A DNA stretch of 64,000 nt from Paenibacillus sp. BK033 (GTDB lineage: Bacteria; Bacillota; Bacilli; Paenibacillales; Paenibacillaceae). Of the stretch, positions 9,501 through 18,604 are shown piece after piece; within the stretch, counting starts at the first letter, position 1, and every line of letters begins with the position of its first letter. A program made the position numbers and the translations under genes. The stretch is from the NCBI RefSeq assembly GCF_004345425.1, contig NZ_SLVP01000011.1, forward strand, positions 62,001 through 126,000. Direction: 5' to 3'. Below the pieces are notes generated by a model, which did not search any database, was not told where the DNA came from, and saw only the letters and a list, made by a program, of their open reading frames with translations.

Positions 9501-9611
9501 CTAGTCCTTTTTCCGAGTCAACTCAACGATCTTTAATAGAAGCGTGAGCAAGGCAATAATCTCCAGGAAGCTCATGCTATCTCCTCCGATCCTGATACGA
9601 TGACTCTTCAT
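9501..9611 (-). CDS. Small hydrophobic peptide, putative holin-like toxin type
   Basis: This frame encodes 36 residues from ATG 9611 (GGGAGG upstream) or 24 residues from the in-frame ATG 9575 (a strong GGAGGAGA upstream). The short form is MSFLEIIALLTLLLKIVELT then RKKD: one hydrophobic helix with a basic tail. This layout resembles the small membrane peptides annotated as putative holin-like or type I toxins in Bacillales. It has its own terminator. An antisense RNA antitoxin would be expected from the opposite strand, but none is demonstrable here. Toxicity is inferred from form only. Confidence 0.6.
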   Translation of the reverse strand: MKSHRIRIGGDSMSFLEIIALLTLLLKIVELTRKKD

Positions 9612-9790
9612 CCGGACCTCCCTCTCCCATGAGGAGTATTCTGTTCCAATTAGCTATTCGGGCTTATCTGATCTTAGAATAGCCCTTACGTCCCGATGCA
9701 CGACGAAAGCGCAGCTTATAACGACTGCCTGTTTAACGATTGCGGAATTCCGTGTACTAACTAGCAAAAGCCAAAAAGGAGAGATGTACC

Positions 9791-10594
9791 ATGTCCCGTA
9801 ATTCGACAGCTAGACGCATTGAAGGAAAAGTAGCCCTCATTACCGGTGCCGGTTCCGGTATCGGACGGGCAGCCGCGATCCGGTTCGCGGAAGAAGGAGC
9901 GAATCTCGTGCTTCTAGACCGCAATCGGCAGACGCTTGCCGTTGTCTGCCGCGAGGCCGAAGCGTTTGGAGCCAAATCCATCGCCGTCGAAGCCGATATT
10001 TCCGACGACCATTCCATGGCGGAAGCTTACGAAAAGGCGATCTCCGCTTTTGGGCAGCTGGATATCGTTTTTGCCAACGCAGGCATTAACGGCACCATAT
10101 CCCCCATCGAGCACATGAGCAAGGAGGAATGGGAGGCTACGATCAACGTCAATCTGACCGGGACGTTCCTGACCGTCAAGCACGCGGTCCCGCTTCTGAA
10201 GGAAAAAGGCGGCAGCATCATTATAACGAGCTCCATCAACGGCAATCGCGTGTTCTCGAATTTCGGCTTCAGCGCCTACAGCAGCTCGAAGGCCGGCCAG
10301 ACCGCTTTTACGCGTATGGCAGCTCTGGAGCTGGCGGAATACGGGATCCGCGTCAATGCCATTTGTCCGGGGGCCATCTCGACAAACATTGATCAATCCA
10401 CCAAGCCCAAGCCGGAGCTCGAGGAAATTCGGATCCCGGTTGAATTCCCGGAAGGCGGCCAGCCGCTTGAGGATGGGCCCGGGCAGCCCGCGCAGGTTGC
10501 GAATCTCGTGCTGTTTCTCGCTTCCGACGAAGCAAGTCACATTACGGGGACTTCGGTCTATATCGACGGGGCAGAATCGCTGCTGCGCGGCTAA
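9791..10594 (+). CDS. Short-chain dehydrogenase/reductase
   Basis: The 267-residue classical SDR has the cofactor motif TGAGSGIGRA near 19-28, NAGING at about 96, the catalytic Ser in IITSSING, and the YxxxK pair in YSSSKAG near 164-168. The C-terminus (YIDGAESLLRG) is intact. An NAD(P)-linked oxidation or reduction of a small alcohol or ketone is expected, but the substrate cannot be read. It ends 42 bases before the GH13 gene on the same strand, so the two may be co-transcribed. Confidence 0.9.
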   Translation: MSRNSTARRIEGKVALITGAGSGIGRAAAIRFAEEGANLVLLDRNRQTLAVVCREAEAFGAKSIAVEADISDDHSMAEAYEKAISAFGQLDIVFANAGINGTISPIEHMSKEEWEATINVNLTGTFLTVKHAVPLLKEKGGSIIITSSINGNRVFSNFGFSAYSSSKAGQTAFTRMAALELAEYGIRVNAICPGAISTNIDQSTKPKPELEEIRIPVEFPEGGQPLEDGPGQPAQVANLVLFLASDEASHITGTSVYIDGAESLLRG

Positions 10595-10636
10595 ACCAGG
10601 TTGAATGGAGCTATAGAGAAAAGGAGATGACCCGTT

Positions 10637-12385
10637 TTGCAAAGAGAAAGCATCTATCATTCCCCCAGCCACAGATGGTCGTATGCCTACGATCCGGAAA
10701 CGTTCCATCTGCGCATCAAAACCAAACGTAACGATGTCGAGCGGGTTGTCGCCATTGCGGGAGATAAATATGACTGGGACCATCATTGCCAGGAAGTCGA
10801 AATGGATCTCATCGCGGCGGATGGCCTTCATGATTATTGGGAGGCCGTTATCCGGCCTGAATTCAAACGATTCAGCTATGGCTTCCGGCTTCATAGCGGA
10901 GAGGAAACGATCTGGCTGACCGAGGACGGCTTCTCGGAGGAGGAGCCTGCGCCCGCAGGCGGTTATTTCGAAGCGCATTACATTCATCCCATCGATCTGT
11001 TTGAAGCTCCGGAATGGGCCAAGGAAGCGGTCTTTTATCAGATCCTGCCCGATCGCTTCGAGAACGGGGACACGACGAACGACCCGGAAGGTACAATCCC
11101 TTGGGGAGAACAGCCGGAAGGCGAATCCTTTTTCGGAGGGGATCTGCAGGGAATTATAAACCGCATCGGGCATTTGAACGAGCTGGGCGTTAACGCCGTT
11201 TATTTGACTCCTGTTTTCCGTTCGCCTTCCAATCATAAATACGATACCACCGATTACCGGCAGGTGGATCCTCACTTTGGGGACAAGGAGCTCCTGAAGA
11301 AGCTTGTTCAGGTTTGTCACGACCATGGCATTCGCGTGGTGCTGGACGCCGTGTTTAACCATGCGAGCGAACAGTTTCCGCCTTTCCAGGATGTGCTGGA
11401 GAAGGGAGAGCGTTCGGAATACAAAGACTGGTTTCATCTGAACGGCTTCCCCGTTGAGGTTCGGGACGGCATACCGAACTATGATACCTTCGGCTTCTAC
11501 GGCAATATGCCAAAGCTGAATACGGCCAATCCGGATGTGAAAAGGTATCTGATCGAAACCGCCGTGAACTGGATGAAAGAAACGGAAATCGACGGGTGGC
11601 GGCTGGATGTGGCGAACGAAATCGACCATCACTTCTGGCGTGATTTCCGCGCAGCCATTAAGGAAGCTAATAAGGAAGCTTTTATTATCGGGGAAGTATG
11701 GAGCGATTCGCTGCGCTGGCTCCTCGGCGACCAGTTCGATTCCGTCATGAACTATCCGTTTACGGAGCTGGTGCTTAGCTTTTTCGCCGACCGTTCCATC
11801 TCGCCGGCCCGATTCGCGGAAAACATGAACCGGCTGCTCATGCGGTATCCGCAGCAGACGAACGAGACCTTGTTCAACCTGCTGTCGAGCCACGATATTC
11901 CGCGCGTTATGACGCGTTGCGGCGGTGATGCGAGCCGGGTTAAGCAAGCCGTTGTTTATATGATGACCTCCATGGGTCTGCCCTGCGTCTATTACGGCGA
12001 TGAATTTGGCATGGAGGGCGGAGAGGATCCGGATTGCCGCAGATGCATGGCGTGGAACGAAGAAGATCAGAATCGGGAGCTGTTTGATTTCTACAAACTG
12101 CTCATCTCGCTTAGGAAGGAGCGTGCCGCCCTTCGCAGCGGCCGTTTCCGCGTTCTATTAGCCGATGAAGACAGCGGCTCGCTTATTTACGAGCGGCTGG
12201 ACGGCAAGGAGCATTTTACGATTTGGATGAACCGGTCGGACGAGCCGGCCGAGCTGTCTCATCCGATGAACGAGGGCGGATGGCGCGATGCCTTAACCGA
12301 TGAGCCGATCGACAACCCTGACGGCAAGCTTGTTATCGGGCTCGAGCCTAACGGCTACCGGATTGTTTGGCGTAAAATCGAATAA
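10637..12385 (+). CDS. GH13 alpha-glycosidase of the neopullulanase/cyclomaltodextrinase type
   Basis: This 582-residue enzyme starts at TTG, with AGGAGATGA nine bases before it and no early ATG in frame. An N-terminal beta domain (about 1-120) matches the CBM34 module of this subfamily. The catalytic barrel shows all GH13 regions: LDAVFNHAS, GWRLDVANEI (nucleophile Asp), IGEVW (acid/base Glu) and LLSSHDIPR. No signal peptide is present, so it probably acts on maltodextrins or cyclodextrins in the cytoplasm. That fits the adjoining glycogen genes and the sugar importer. Confidence 0.92.
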   Translation: MQRESIYHSPSHRWSYAYDPETFHLRIKTKRNDVERVVAIAGDKYDWDHHCQEVEMDLIAADGLHDYWEAVIRPEFKRFSYGFRLHSGEETIWLTEDGFSEEEPAPAGGYFEAHYIHPIDLFEAPEWAKEAVFYQILPDRFENGDTTNDPEGTIPWGEQPEGESFFGGDLQGIINRIGHLNELGVNAVYLTPVFRSPSNHKYDTTDYRQVDPHFGDKELLKKLVQVCHDHGIRVVLDAVFNHASEQFPPFQDVLEKGERSEYKDWFHLNGFPVEVRDGIPNYDTFGFYGNMPKLNTANPDVKRYLIETAVNWMKETEIDGWRLDVANEIDHHFWRDFRAAIKEANKEAFIIGEVWSDSLRWLLGDQFDSVMNYPFTELVLSFFADRSISPARFAENMNRLLMRYPQQTNETLFNLLSSHDIPRVMTRCGGDASRVKQAVVYMMTSMGLPCVYYGDEFGMEGGEDPDCRRCMAWNEEDQNRELFDFYKLLISLRKERAALRSGRFRVLLADEDSGSLIYERLDGKEHFTIWMNRSDEPAELSHPMNEGGWRDALTDEPIDNPDGKLVIGLEPNGYRIVWRKIE

Positions 12386-12390
12386 ATGCA

Positions 12391-12422
12391 AAGGGGTGCC
12401 GGATTCATCCGGCACCCCTTTT
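12391..12422. terminator. Bidirectional terminator between the GH13 gene and glgA
   Basis: AAGGGGTGCCGG (12391-12402) pairs perfectly with CCGGCACCCCTT (12409-12420). T runs follow on both strands, serving two convergent genes. Confidence 0.9.
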
Positions 12423-12425
12423 TAG

Positions 12426-13859
12426 TCATGGCAAAAGCGCTTCATACAGCTCCTTATATTGCTGCGCCGAACGGCTCCAGCTGTAATCGCCCCGCAAAGC
12501 GCGGGTCAGCAGCTTTTCGCGAATCTCCTGGTCCCTCCAGAGCCCTAAGGCCCTTCGCACCGTATAGAGCATGTCCCAGCTGTTATAGGGGGCGAAAGAA
12601 AAGCCGTTACCCTCCCCGGTGTATTCATTATAGCTGTGCACCGTATCGCGCAAGCCACCAGTCTCGCGGACAATCGGCAGGCTGCCGTAACGCAAAGCAA
12701 GCAGCTGGCTGATTCCGCAAGGCTCGAATTGCGACGGCATGAGAAACAAATCCGAGCCGGCATAGATCCGGCGGGCGAGACCGTCGTCAAAGCCAATGTA
12801 GGAGACGACCCTTCCTTTGTGACGCAACTCGGCTTCGCGGAACAGATGCTCCATATGCGGATCGCCCGTTCCAAGCAGGGCAAGCTGGACGTTCTCGCTG
12901 TTCATCAGCTCGTCCAGCTGCTCCAGCACCAGCGGAAGCCCCTTCTGGTCCGTCAGCCGGCCCACCATGCCGATAAGCGGAACTTCAACATCCTCGCGCA
13001 GGCCAAGCTCCCACTGGAGAGCGGTTTTGCAGACCAGCTTGGCCTCCGGGGAATCCGCCGAATAACGGGCCTGCAGCTGCGAATCGGATGCCGGATTGTA
13101 CAAAACGTCGTCAATTCCGTTTACGATGCCAACCAGGCTGTCCCCCCGGCTTCGTAGCGTGCCTTCCATGCCGCAGCCGTATTCCGGCGTCGTAATCTCC
13201 CAAGCGTATGACGGGCTTACGGTCGTAACCCGGTCGGACAGCTGAATGCCGGCCTTCATAAAACTGACCGCTCCGTAAAACTCCACATGGTCATACGTCA
13301 AATAATGCGGCGGCAGACCAAACAAATCGCCCAATGCATGAGGCGGATAATTGCCCTGGTATTGCAGGTTATGAATGGTGAATACGGTCTTAATGCCCGC
13401 GTATTCCCGGCGCCAGCTGTAGTGATGGCGCAGCAGCGCCGGGATCATCCCGGTGTGCCAGTCATGGCCGTGGATGAGATCCGGCCAGTATCCGATTGCG
13501 GGAAGAGCCTCCAGCGCGGCCCGGCAAAGGAAGGCGAAGCGCTCCCCGTCGTCGTCATGCCCGTAAGCGGAGCCTCTTTTGAAATACTGCTCATTGTCGA
13601 GAAAATAATAAATAATGCCGTCATGCTCCAGCTCTCTAATTCCGCAATACGCATACCGCCAGCCGACCGATACCCGAATCTCCGCAATGGTCTTCATCCG
13701 CGAGCGGTAACGCTCCGGAATGGAGGTATAAAGCGGCAGCATGACGCGCGCTTCCGCTCCTAACGGTTTAAGTGCGGCCGGCAGCGCGCCAAGCACATCG
13801 CCGAGCCCGCCAGTCTTCAGAAACGGGGCGCATTCCGCCCCCACGAACAATACCTTCAA
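12426..13859 (-). CDS. glgA: Glycogen synthase
   Basis: I place the start at TTG 13859, giving LKVLFVGAECAPFLKTGGLG. The KTGGLGD loop that binds ADP-glucose is then at about residues 15-21, and the length is 477 residues, normal for bacterial GlgA. A longer frame to 13952 would overlap glgB. The GGGAGATGGAG ribosome site supports the TTG. The second GT5 domain carries FEPCGISQLLALRYG and ETGGLRDTV. The enzyme adds glucose from ADP-glucose to glycogen chains. It follows glgB by 28 bases. Confidence 0.93.
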   Translation of the reverse strand: MKVLFVGAECAPFLKTGGLGDVLGALPAALKPLGAEARVMLPLYTSIPERYRSRMKTIAEIRVSVGWRYAYCGIRELEHDGIIYYFLDNEQYFKRGSAYGHDDDGERFAFLCRAALEALPAIGYWPDLIHGHDWHTGMIPALLRHHYSWRREYAGIKTVFTIHNLQYQGNYPPHALGDLFGLPPHYLTYDHVEFYGAVSFMKAGIQLSDRVTTVSPSYAWEITTPEYGCGMEGTLRSRGDSLVGIVNGIDDVLYNPASDSQLQARYSADSPEAKLVCKTALQWELGLREDVEVPLIGMVGRLTDQKGLPLVLEQLDELMNSENVQLALLGTGDPHMEHLFREAELRHKGRVVSYIGFDDGLARRIYAGSDLFLMPSQFEPCGISQLLALRYGSLPIVRETGGLRDTVHSYNEYTGEGNGFSFAPYNSWDMLYTVRRALGLWRDQEIREKLLTRALRGDYSWSRSAQQYKELYEALLP

Positions 13860-13887
13860 GCTCCATCTCCCCTTTGGCTCTCGACTC

Positions 13888-15918
13888 TTATACCTTTGCA
13901 ATCCGTTCCCTCTGCCGGCTTCTGCGCTTGCTGCCCGGTACCGGGAGAGCAAGCTCCTTATGCATGGTTTGCGGCTCCTGCTCCATGCGCACGGCGGCCC
14001 GCGATTCCTTCTCGCGCTTCAATACGACGACCGAAAGCGGCGGAAGCGGAAGCTCGATGCTATGCTTGCGCCCATGCCAGACAATCGGCTCCGAGCGGAC
14101 GACCGTTCCTTCGGCGGCGGCAAGCTCCATGAATGCGGAGCCGCCGTAAGCGGCGCTGTCGCTGTTCAGCAATATTTTATAGCCGCCTTGGCTCGGAACG
14201 CCTATCCGGTACCGCGCATGGGCATGCGAATGAAAGTTGCAGAGGATGATCAGCGACTCCCCGTTTGCCCTGCCTTTTCGCCTGTATACGATGACGCTTT
14301 GCCCCTCATCCTGAAAATCGATCCACTCGAAGCCTTTCGGCGAGGAATCCAGCTGCCACAATGAACGCTGCTCTATATACAAACGGTTTAATGTGCGGAC
14401 AAAATCCTGCAGCTTGCGGTGCTGCTCATACTCGAGGAGCAGCCAGTCCAGCTCCGCCTCGTCGCGCCATTCGATAAACTGGCCGAATTCGCCGCCCATA
14501 AACAACAGCTTCTTCCCCGGGTGGGTCATCATGTAACCAAGCAGCAGCCGCAGACCCGAGAACTTCTCCTCGTAGCTGCCCGGCATTTTATCCAGCAGGG
14601 ACTTCTTCCCGTGCACCACCTCATCATGGGACAGCGGCAGCGTATATCTCTCGTCGAAGGCATACCAGATCGGGAACGTCAGCAGGCCATGATGTTTGCC
14701 TCTTTCTTCGGGCGGATGCGCAAAATACTTCAGCGTATCGTTCATCCAGCCCATATTCCATTTATGGGTAAAGCCAAGCCCGCCTTGCTCCGGAGGAACC
14801 GTTACGCCCGGATAAGCATGCGACTCCTCCGCCATCATAAGCGCATGAGGAAAATGCGCCCTCACCACCGTATTGAGCTTCCGCAAAAAGGCTGCCGCCT
14901 CCAAGTCCTCCTTGCCGCCATGCCGGTTGGGCCGCCAACGCCCGTCCGGACGATCGAAGTTACGGAGCAGCATGCTTGTAATCGCGTCTACCCGAAAACC
15001 GTCGATATGGTAAACGTCCAGCCAGAACAACGCGTTCGAGATCAGGAATCCGCATACCTCCGGCTTCTCGTAATCAAAGGCAAGGGTTCCCCACTGCTCC
15101 TTCTCGGCAATCAGCGGATCCGCATTCTCGAATAGCGGGCTGCCGTCAAAAAGACGCAGTCCATGCGCATCCTTCGCGAAATGCCCGGGTACCCAATCCA
15201 AAATAACGCCAAGCCCCAGGCTGTGGCACCGGTCTACGAAAGCCATCAGCTGCTGCGGTTCCCCGTACCGGCTTGTAGCGGCAAAATAGCCCGTGCCCTG
15301 GTATCCCCAGGAACGGTCGTACGGATGCTCGGCCAAGGGCATCAGCTCGATATGGGTGTATCCCATCTCCGCCGCATAGGCGGGCAGCTCCTCCGCCAGC
15401 TCTTCATACGTATACAGCCGGCCATCCTGATGCTGCCGCCATGTACCGGCATGCACCTCGTAAATATTTAACGGCTGGCCAAACAGCGGCTTGCGTCCGC
15501 GAAGCCAGCTCTTATCCTGCCATTCATAACCTTCCAATGAACAGATGACCGAGGCTGTGCGGGGCCTCACTTCAGCCTTGAACGCATACGGATCGGCCTT
15601 CAGCTGTCTGCCTCCCGCTTTCGTCTCTATATCGTATTTATACAAATCTCCATCGCCAAAGCCCTCGATAAACCCGCTCCATATTCCGGAATCCCCGATT
15701 CTCTCCAGCTCATAGCCGGCTTCCCTGAACCCGTCCCAGCTATTTCGGTCCGAAGCGACGGCAAGACGATTTGCGTTTGGTGCCCATACCGTGAACCGAA
15801 CGCCGCTGCGCCCTTTTTCCACCGTTAAGTGCGCGCCCATCTTCCGATAGCTGTTCAGCCATGTTCCTTCGTGAAATTGATAAATATCGTCTGCGCTTAG
15901 CTTGATGCTTCGTTTCAA
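13888..15918 (-). CDS. glgB: Glycogen branching enzyme
   Basis: The best start is TTG 15918, ten bases after a perfect AGGAGG (15928-15933), giving 676 residues. An upstream ATG at 16017 falls inside a duplicated leader sequence and is rejected. Family features are an N-terminal CBM48 region (YQFHEGTWLNSYRKMGAHL), FRVDAITSM (nucleophile Asp), MAEESHAYPG (acid/base Glu) and PLSHDEVVHG. It makes alpha-1,6 branches in glycogen. It is transcribed ahead of glgA and away from glgC. Confidence 0.93.
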   Translation of the reverse strand: MKRSIKLSADDIYQFHEGTWLNSYRKMGAHLTVEKGRSGVRFTVWAPNANRLAVASDRNSWDGFREAGYELERIGDSGIWSGFIEGFGDGDLYKYDIETKAGGRQLKADPYAFKAEVRPRTASVICSLEGYEWQDKSWLRGRKPLFGQPLNIYEVHAGTWRQHQDGRLYTYEELAEELPAYAAEMGYTHIELMPLAEHPYDRSWGYQGTGYFAATSRYGEPQQLMAFVDRCHSLGLGVILDWVPGHFAKDAHGLRLFDGSPLFENADPLIAEKEQWGTLAFDYEKPEVCGFLISNALFWLDVYHIDGFRVDAITSMLLRNFDRPDGRWRPNRHGGKEDLEAAAFLRKLNTVVRAHFPHALMMAEESHAYPGVTVPPEQGGLGFTHKWNMGWMNDTLKYFAHPPEERGKHHGLLTFPIWYAFDERYTLPLSHDEVVHGKKSLLDKMPGSYEEKFSGLRLLLGYMMTHPGKKLLFMGGEFGQFIEWRDEAELDWLLLEYEQHRKLQDFVRTLNRLYIEQRSLWQLDSSPKGFEWIDFQDEGQSVIVYRRKGRANGESLIILCNFHSHAHARYRIGVPSQGGYKILLNSDSAAYGGSAFMELAAAEGTVVRSEPIVWHGRKHSIELPLPPLSVVVLKREKESRAAVRMEQEPQTMHKELALPVPGSKRRSRQRERIAKV

Positions 15919-15935
15919 TATTTCCAACCTCCTAA

Positions 15936-16032
15936 AAAGAATTGACGCATGCTTCTGGCGGCAATTCTTGCTTCGTAAGGATTTGCTCAAAGAATTGACG
16001 CATGCTTCTGGCGGCAATTCTTGCTTCGTAAG
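15936..16032. repeat. Two identical 44-bp direct repeats in the glgB leader
   Basis: Positions 15936-15979 and 15989-16032 are identical, separated by nine bases (period 53). Each copy contains an imperfect dyad, GAATTGCCGC facing GCGTCAATTC on the minus strand, able to form a hairpin of about ten pairs. They lie directly upstream of the glgB ribosome site, so the glgB mRNA leader probably carries two tandem hairpins. No T run follows, so they are not ordinary terminators. Confidence 0.8.
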
Positions 16033-16180
16033 CCAAAAAACACATTCCAGAAAGTTTAATACCCGCTAATAGCTTTATAGAAACAGCTGTTTCAAAGACG
16101 GAAGTTCCGGTGTAAGCAGATGTTACAAGGACACTTTCGATTATACCATCCTAATACGAGAAAGCTTGGAGGAATATAGA

Positions 16181-17416
16181 ATGAAACAGATGAATTGTAT
16201 GGCGATGTTATTGGCAGGCGGCGAAGGCAAACGGCTTGCACCACTTACAACGGCGCTGGCCAAGCCTGTTGTCCCCTTCGGGGATCAGTACCGGATGATT
16301 GATTTCCCGCTTAGCAATTGCATGAATTCGGGTATTCGGCGGATTGGCGTGCTGACCCAATTTTGCGCGGACACCGTTCACCGTCATATCGGAGGAGGAG
16401 AGGCATGGCTGAACGGCGTTCAGCCCAAGCATCTGGGCGAGATTGCGCTCTTGCCCGCTTCCGCTGCATCTCCGAACGGATGTTATACAGGGACAGCTGA
16501 TGCCATCTATCGCAATCTAAGCTATATCGAGCAGCATGATCCGGAGCATGTTCTCATTCTCTCCGGCGACCATATCTATCAAATGGATTACCGGCCGATG
16601 CTGGAGGCGCATGTCAAAAGCGGAGCTGCCGCTACCATTGCGGTAAAGCGCGTCCCTTGGCATGAAGCAAGCCGCTTTGGCATTTTGAACACGAACGAGG
16701 ATTACAGCGTAGTTGAATTCGAGGAGAAGCCTTCCCCTCCAAGGAGCAACCTGGCATCCATGGGCATTTATATGTTCCGTACCGACAAGCTGAAGGAGGT
16801 GCTGCTGAAAGACGCCGGCAATCCTGCTTCCAGCCATGACTTCGGCAAAGATATTATTCCTATGCTGCTGCAGGACGGTGCGAGCCTGACGGCTTATCCT
16901 TACGAAGGCTACTGGCGGGATGTCGGCACGGTCGACAGCTTGTGGGAAGCGCATATGGAGCTGATCGACGGCACGCTGCGCCTTTCCGAGCCGCATTGGC
17001 CTCTCTATGGCAGCAGCCAAAAGCGCCCAAGCTCATTGCGTCCTCATCTCCGAAACCGGTCCGTGCAGCGGGACAGCATTGTTCATGACAATTGCCGGAT
17101 GGAAGGTATTGCGCAGCGATCCGTTATCAGCGACGGTACCGATGTTGGCAAAGGCAGCCTTATATACGAGAGCATCATTATGCCGGGTGCACGGATCGGT
17201 CGCAATGTCCGTATTCATAAGGCGATTATCGGGGAAAACGCCGTTATCGAGGACGGAGCGGTTATCGGTGCCCCTCAGGCGGAGCAAGTCGCCGTCGTTG
17301 GCCCGGGCGAACGGGTTGCCTCCGGACGCAAGACCGCCGCTTCCTCAAGCCGCGAGACTTTTGCCGCTTTGTTGGCCGGGCGCGAGCTATACAAAGATAA
17401 TGCCCTTAGTTATTAA
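16181..17416 (+). CDS. glgC: Glucose-1-phosphate adenylyltransferase
   Basis: The start is ATG 16181, eight bases after GGAGG. The nominally earlier TTG at 16166 overlaps that ribosome site. The 411 residues begin MKQMNCMAMLLAGGEGKRLAP, with the nucleotidyl-transferase signature LLAGGEGKRL. FPLSNCMNSGIR, the substrate region VEFEEKPSPP and YWRDVGTVDSLW follow, then a C-terminal left-handed beta-helix of hexapeptide repeats. It makes ADP-glucose from ATP and glucose-1-phosphate for GlgA. No glgD or glgP is visible beside it, unlike the Bacillus glgBCDAP operon. Confidence 0.93.
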   Translation: MKQMNCMAMLLAGGEGKRLAPLTTALAKPVVPFGDQYRMIDFPLSNCMNSGIRRIGVLTQFCADTVHRHIGGGEAWLNGVQPKHLGEIALLPASAASPNGCYTGTADAIYRNLSYIEQHDPEHVLILSGDHIYQMDYRPMLEAHVKSGAAATIAVKRVPWHEASRFGILNTNEDYSVVEFEEKPSPPRSNLASMGIYMFRTDKLKEVLLKDAGNPASSHDFGKDIIPMLLQDGASLTAYPYEGYWRDVGTVDSLWEAHMELIDGTLRLSEPHWPLYGSSQKRPSSLRPHLRNRSVQRDSIVHDNCRMEGIAQRSVISDGTDVGKGSLIYESIIMPGARIGRNVRIHKAIIGENAVIEDGAVIGAPQAEQVAVVGPGERVASGRKTAASSSRETFAALLAGRELYKDNALSY

Positions 17417-17426
17417 TCCGAAGGAT

Positions 17427-17486
17427 GTACAGCAACAAAAAGACCTTGGGAACGAAAATCCAATCCCCAAGGTCTTTTTGCTGTAC
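17427..17486. terminator. Bidirectional terminator between glgC and tatC
   Basis: GTACAGCAA-CAAAAAGACCTTGGG (17427-17450) pairs with CCCAAGGTCTTTTTGCTGTAC (17466-17486). The stem is long, with A/T tracts inside and outside, and terminates both convergent genes. Confidence 0.88.
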
Positions 17487-17492
17487 GAAGGC

Positions 17493-18305
17493 TTATTGCC
17501 CTGCTGCCCACTCCGCTTCGCGTTTCGCGGCAGCGGCAAGCTGCTTCTTGTATACCGTTCCGGATAGCAGCACGCTTATCTCATAAAGAATGATGAGAGG
17601 GATCGCAACCAAGCTGTCGGATACGAAATCCGGCGGTGTCACGACTACCCCTATTAAGATCATTAAGAAATAGGCAATCCGTCTCATCTTGCGGAGCCTT
17701 ACCGGATTAAGAATCCGGATTGCGGTCAGAAACATAATAACCAAGGGCAGCTCGAACAAGAGTGAAATCGGTATCAAAATATTAAACATAAAGGAAAAAT
17801 ATTGCGTAATCCCAATCGTTTCTTCCAGATTAAGATTCGCCGAAATTTTTCGCGTGAAATGAAAGGCCAGCGGGAACACGACAAAATACGAGAACGCCAG
17901 TCCCACCAGGAACATGATAAGCGCAAACGGTATGTATTTAATCGTTGCCCGTTGTTCGTTTGGCTTAAGCGCGGGCTTCACGAAAGCCCAGAGCTGATAG
18001 GCGGTGAACGGAATAGCCAGCAATAGGGCGATAACAAAGGCAAATTTCATATAAATGCCGATGCCGTCCCACAAGGAGAACGCGTGCAGCTGCAAGCCTT
18101 TGGCCGGCTCCTGCTCCATGAGGAAGTTATAGGCCGGTTCAGCAATAACGAGTCCGATAATAAGGCCTGCAACGATGACGATCAGCGTATAAATAATCCG
18201 CTTCCGCAGCTCCCCAAGATGTTCAAACAGCGGCATCAAGCCCTCTTCGCGAATTCGGGCCCGGTCAAAGCTCTGTCCGGAAGCATTGTTTTGTGATGTA
18301 CTCAT
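17493..18305 (-). CDS. tatC: Sec-independent (Tat) translocase subunit TatC
   Basis: The 270-residue protein has six predicted membrane helices and the conserved cytoplasmic start region PLFEHLGELRKRI that recognises twin-arginine signals. FVKPALKPNE and FELPLVIMFL are further family motifs. GGGGG precedes the ATG. It ends the operon fau-moaC-moaB-moeA-like-tatA-tatC. With TatA it exports folded cofactor proteins; a Tat signal is present on EfeB in this window. Confidence 0.95.
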   Translation of the reverse strand: MSTSQNNASGQSFDRARIREEGLMPLFEHLGELRKRIIYTLIVIVAGLIIGLVIAEPAYNFLMEQEPAKGLQLHAFSLWDGIGIYMKFAFVIALLLAIPFTAYQLWAFVKPALKPNEQRATIKYIPFALIMFLVGLAFSYFVVFPLAFHFTRKISANLNLEETIGITQYFSFMFNILIPISLLFELPLVIMFLTAIRILNPVRLRKMRRIAYFLMILIGVVVTPPDFVSDSLVAIPLIILYEISVLLSGTVYKKQLAAAAKREAEWAAGQ

Positions 18306-18341
18306 CTTTTTAGCCCCCTTTCAGCAAAAAAGCGGGCCCGG

Positions 18342-18563
18342 TTAGTCCGGAAGCCGCTTATTATCCACTTCGATATTTTCCGTACGGTTCACTTCAACCC
18401 GTTTGTTATCCTTCTCATCGTCCATAATATCTCTTGCGCCCGCTTTAAACTCCTTCAGCGTGCGTCCAAATGCGCGTCCCAGCTCAGGCAGCTTGTTTGG
18501 TCCAAACAGCAGCAAAGCGACAATTGCAAGCAAAATAAATCCTGTTGCGCCAATTCCCGACAT
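18342..18563 (-). CDS. tatA: Tat translocase subunit TatA
   Basis: The 73 residues show the TatA/E layout: a short periplasmic start, one membrane helix (about 7-20), the hinge FGPNKLPELGRAFGRTLKEF, an amphipathic helix, and a charged tail (DDEKDNKRVE). It forms the protein-conducting pore with TatC, encoded 36 bases downstream. AGGAGGAAG lies upstream of the ATG. Confidence 0.95.
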   Translation of the reverse strand: MSGIGATGFILLAIVALLLFGPNKLPELGRAFGRTLKEFKAGARDIMDDEKDNKRVEVNRTENIEVDNKRLPD

Positions 18564-18604
18564 CCTCGATCTTCCTCCTCATCGTTATACGCTTATGTAC
18601 TACA

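Noticed and set aside
9914..11947. 677-codon open frame on the minus strand across the SDR and GH13 genes
   Set aside because: It is the antisense shadow of two well-supported genes with all family motifs on the plus strand; high GC lengthens such frames.
15919..16017. N-terminal extension of GlgB to an ATG at 16017
   Set aside because: The extension encodes the duplicated leader repeat, and the TTG at 15918 has a perfect AGGAGG and matches the normal GlgB start.
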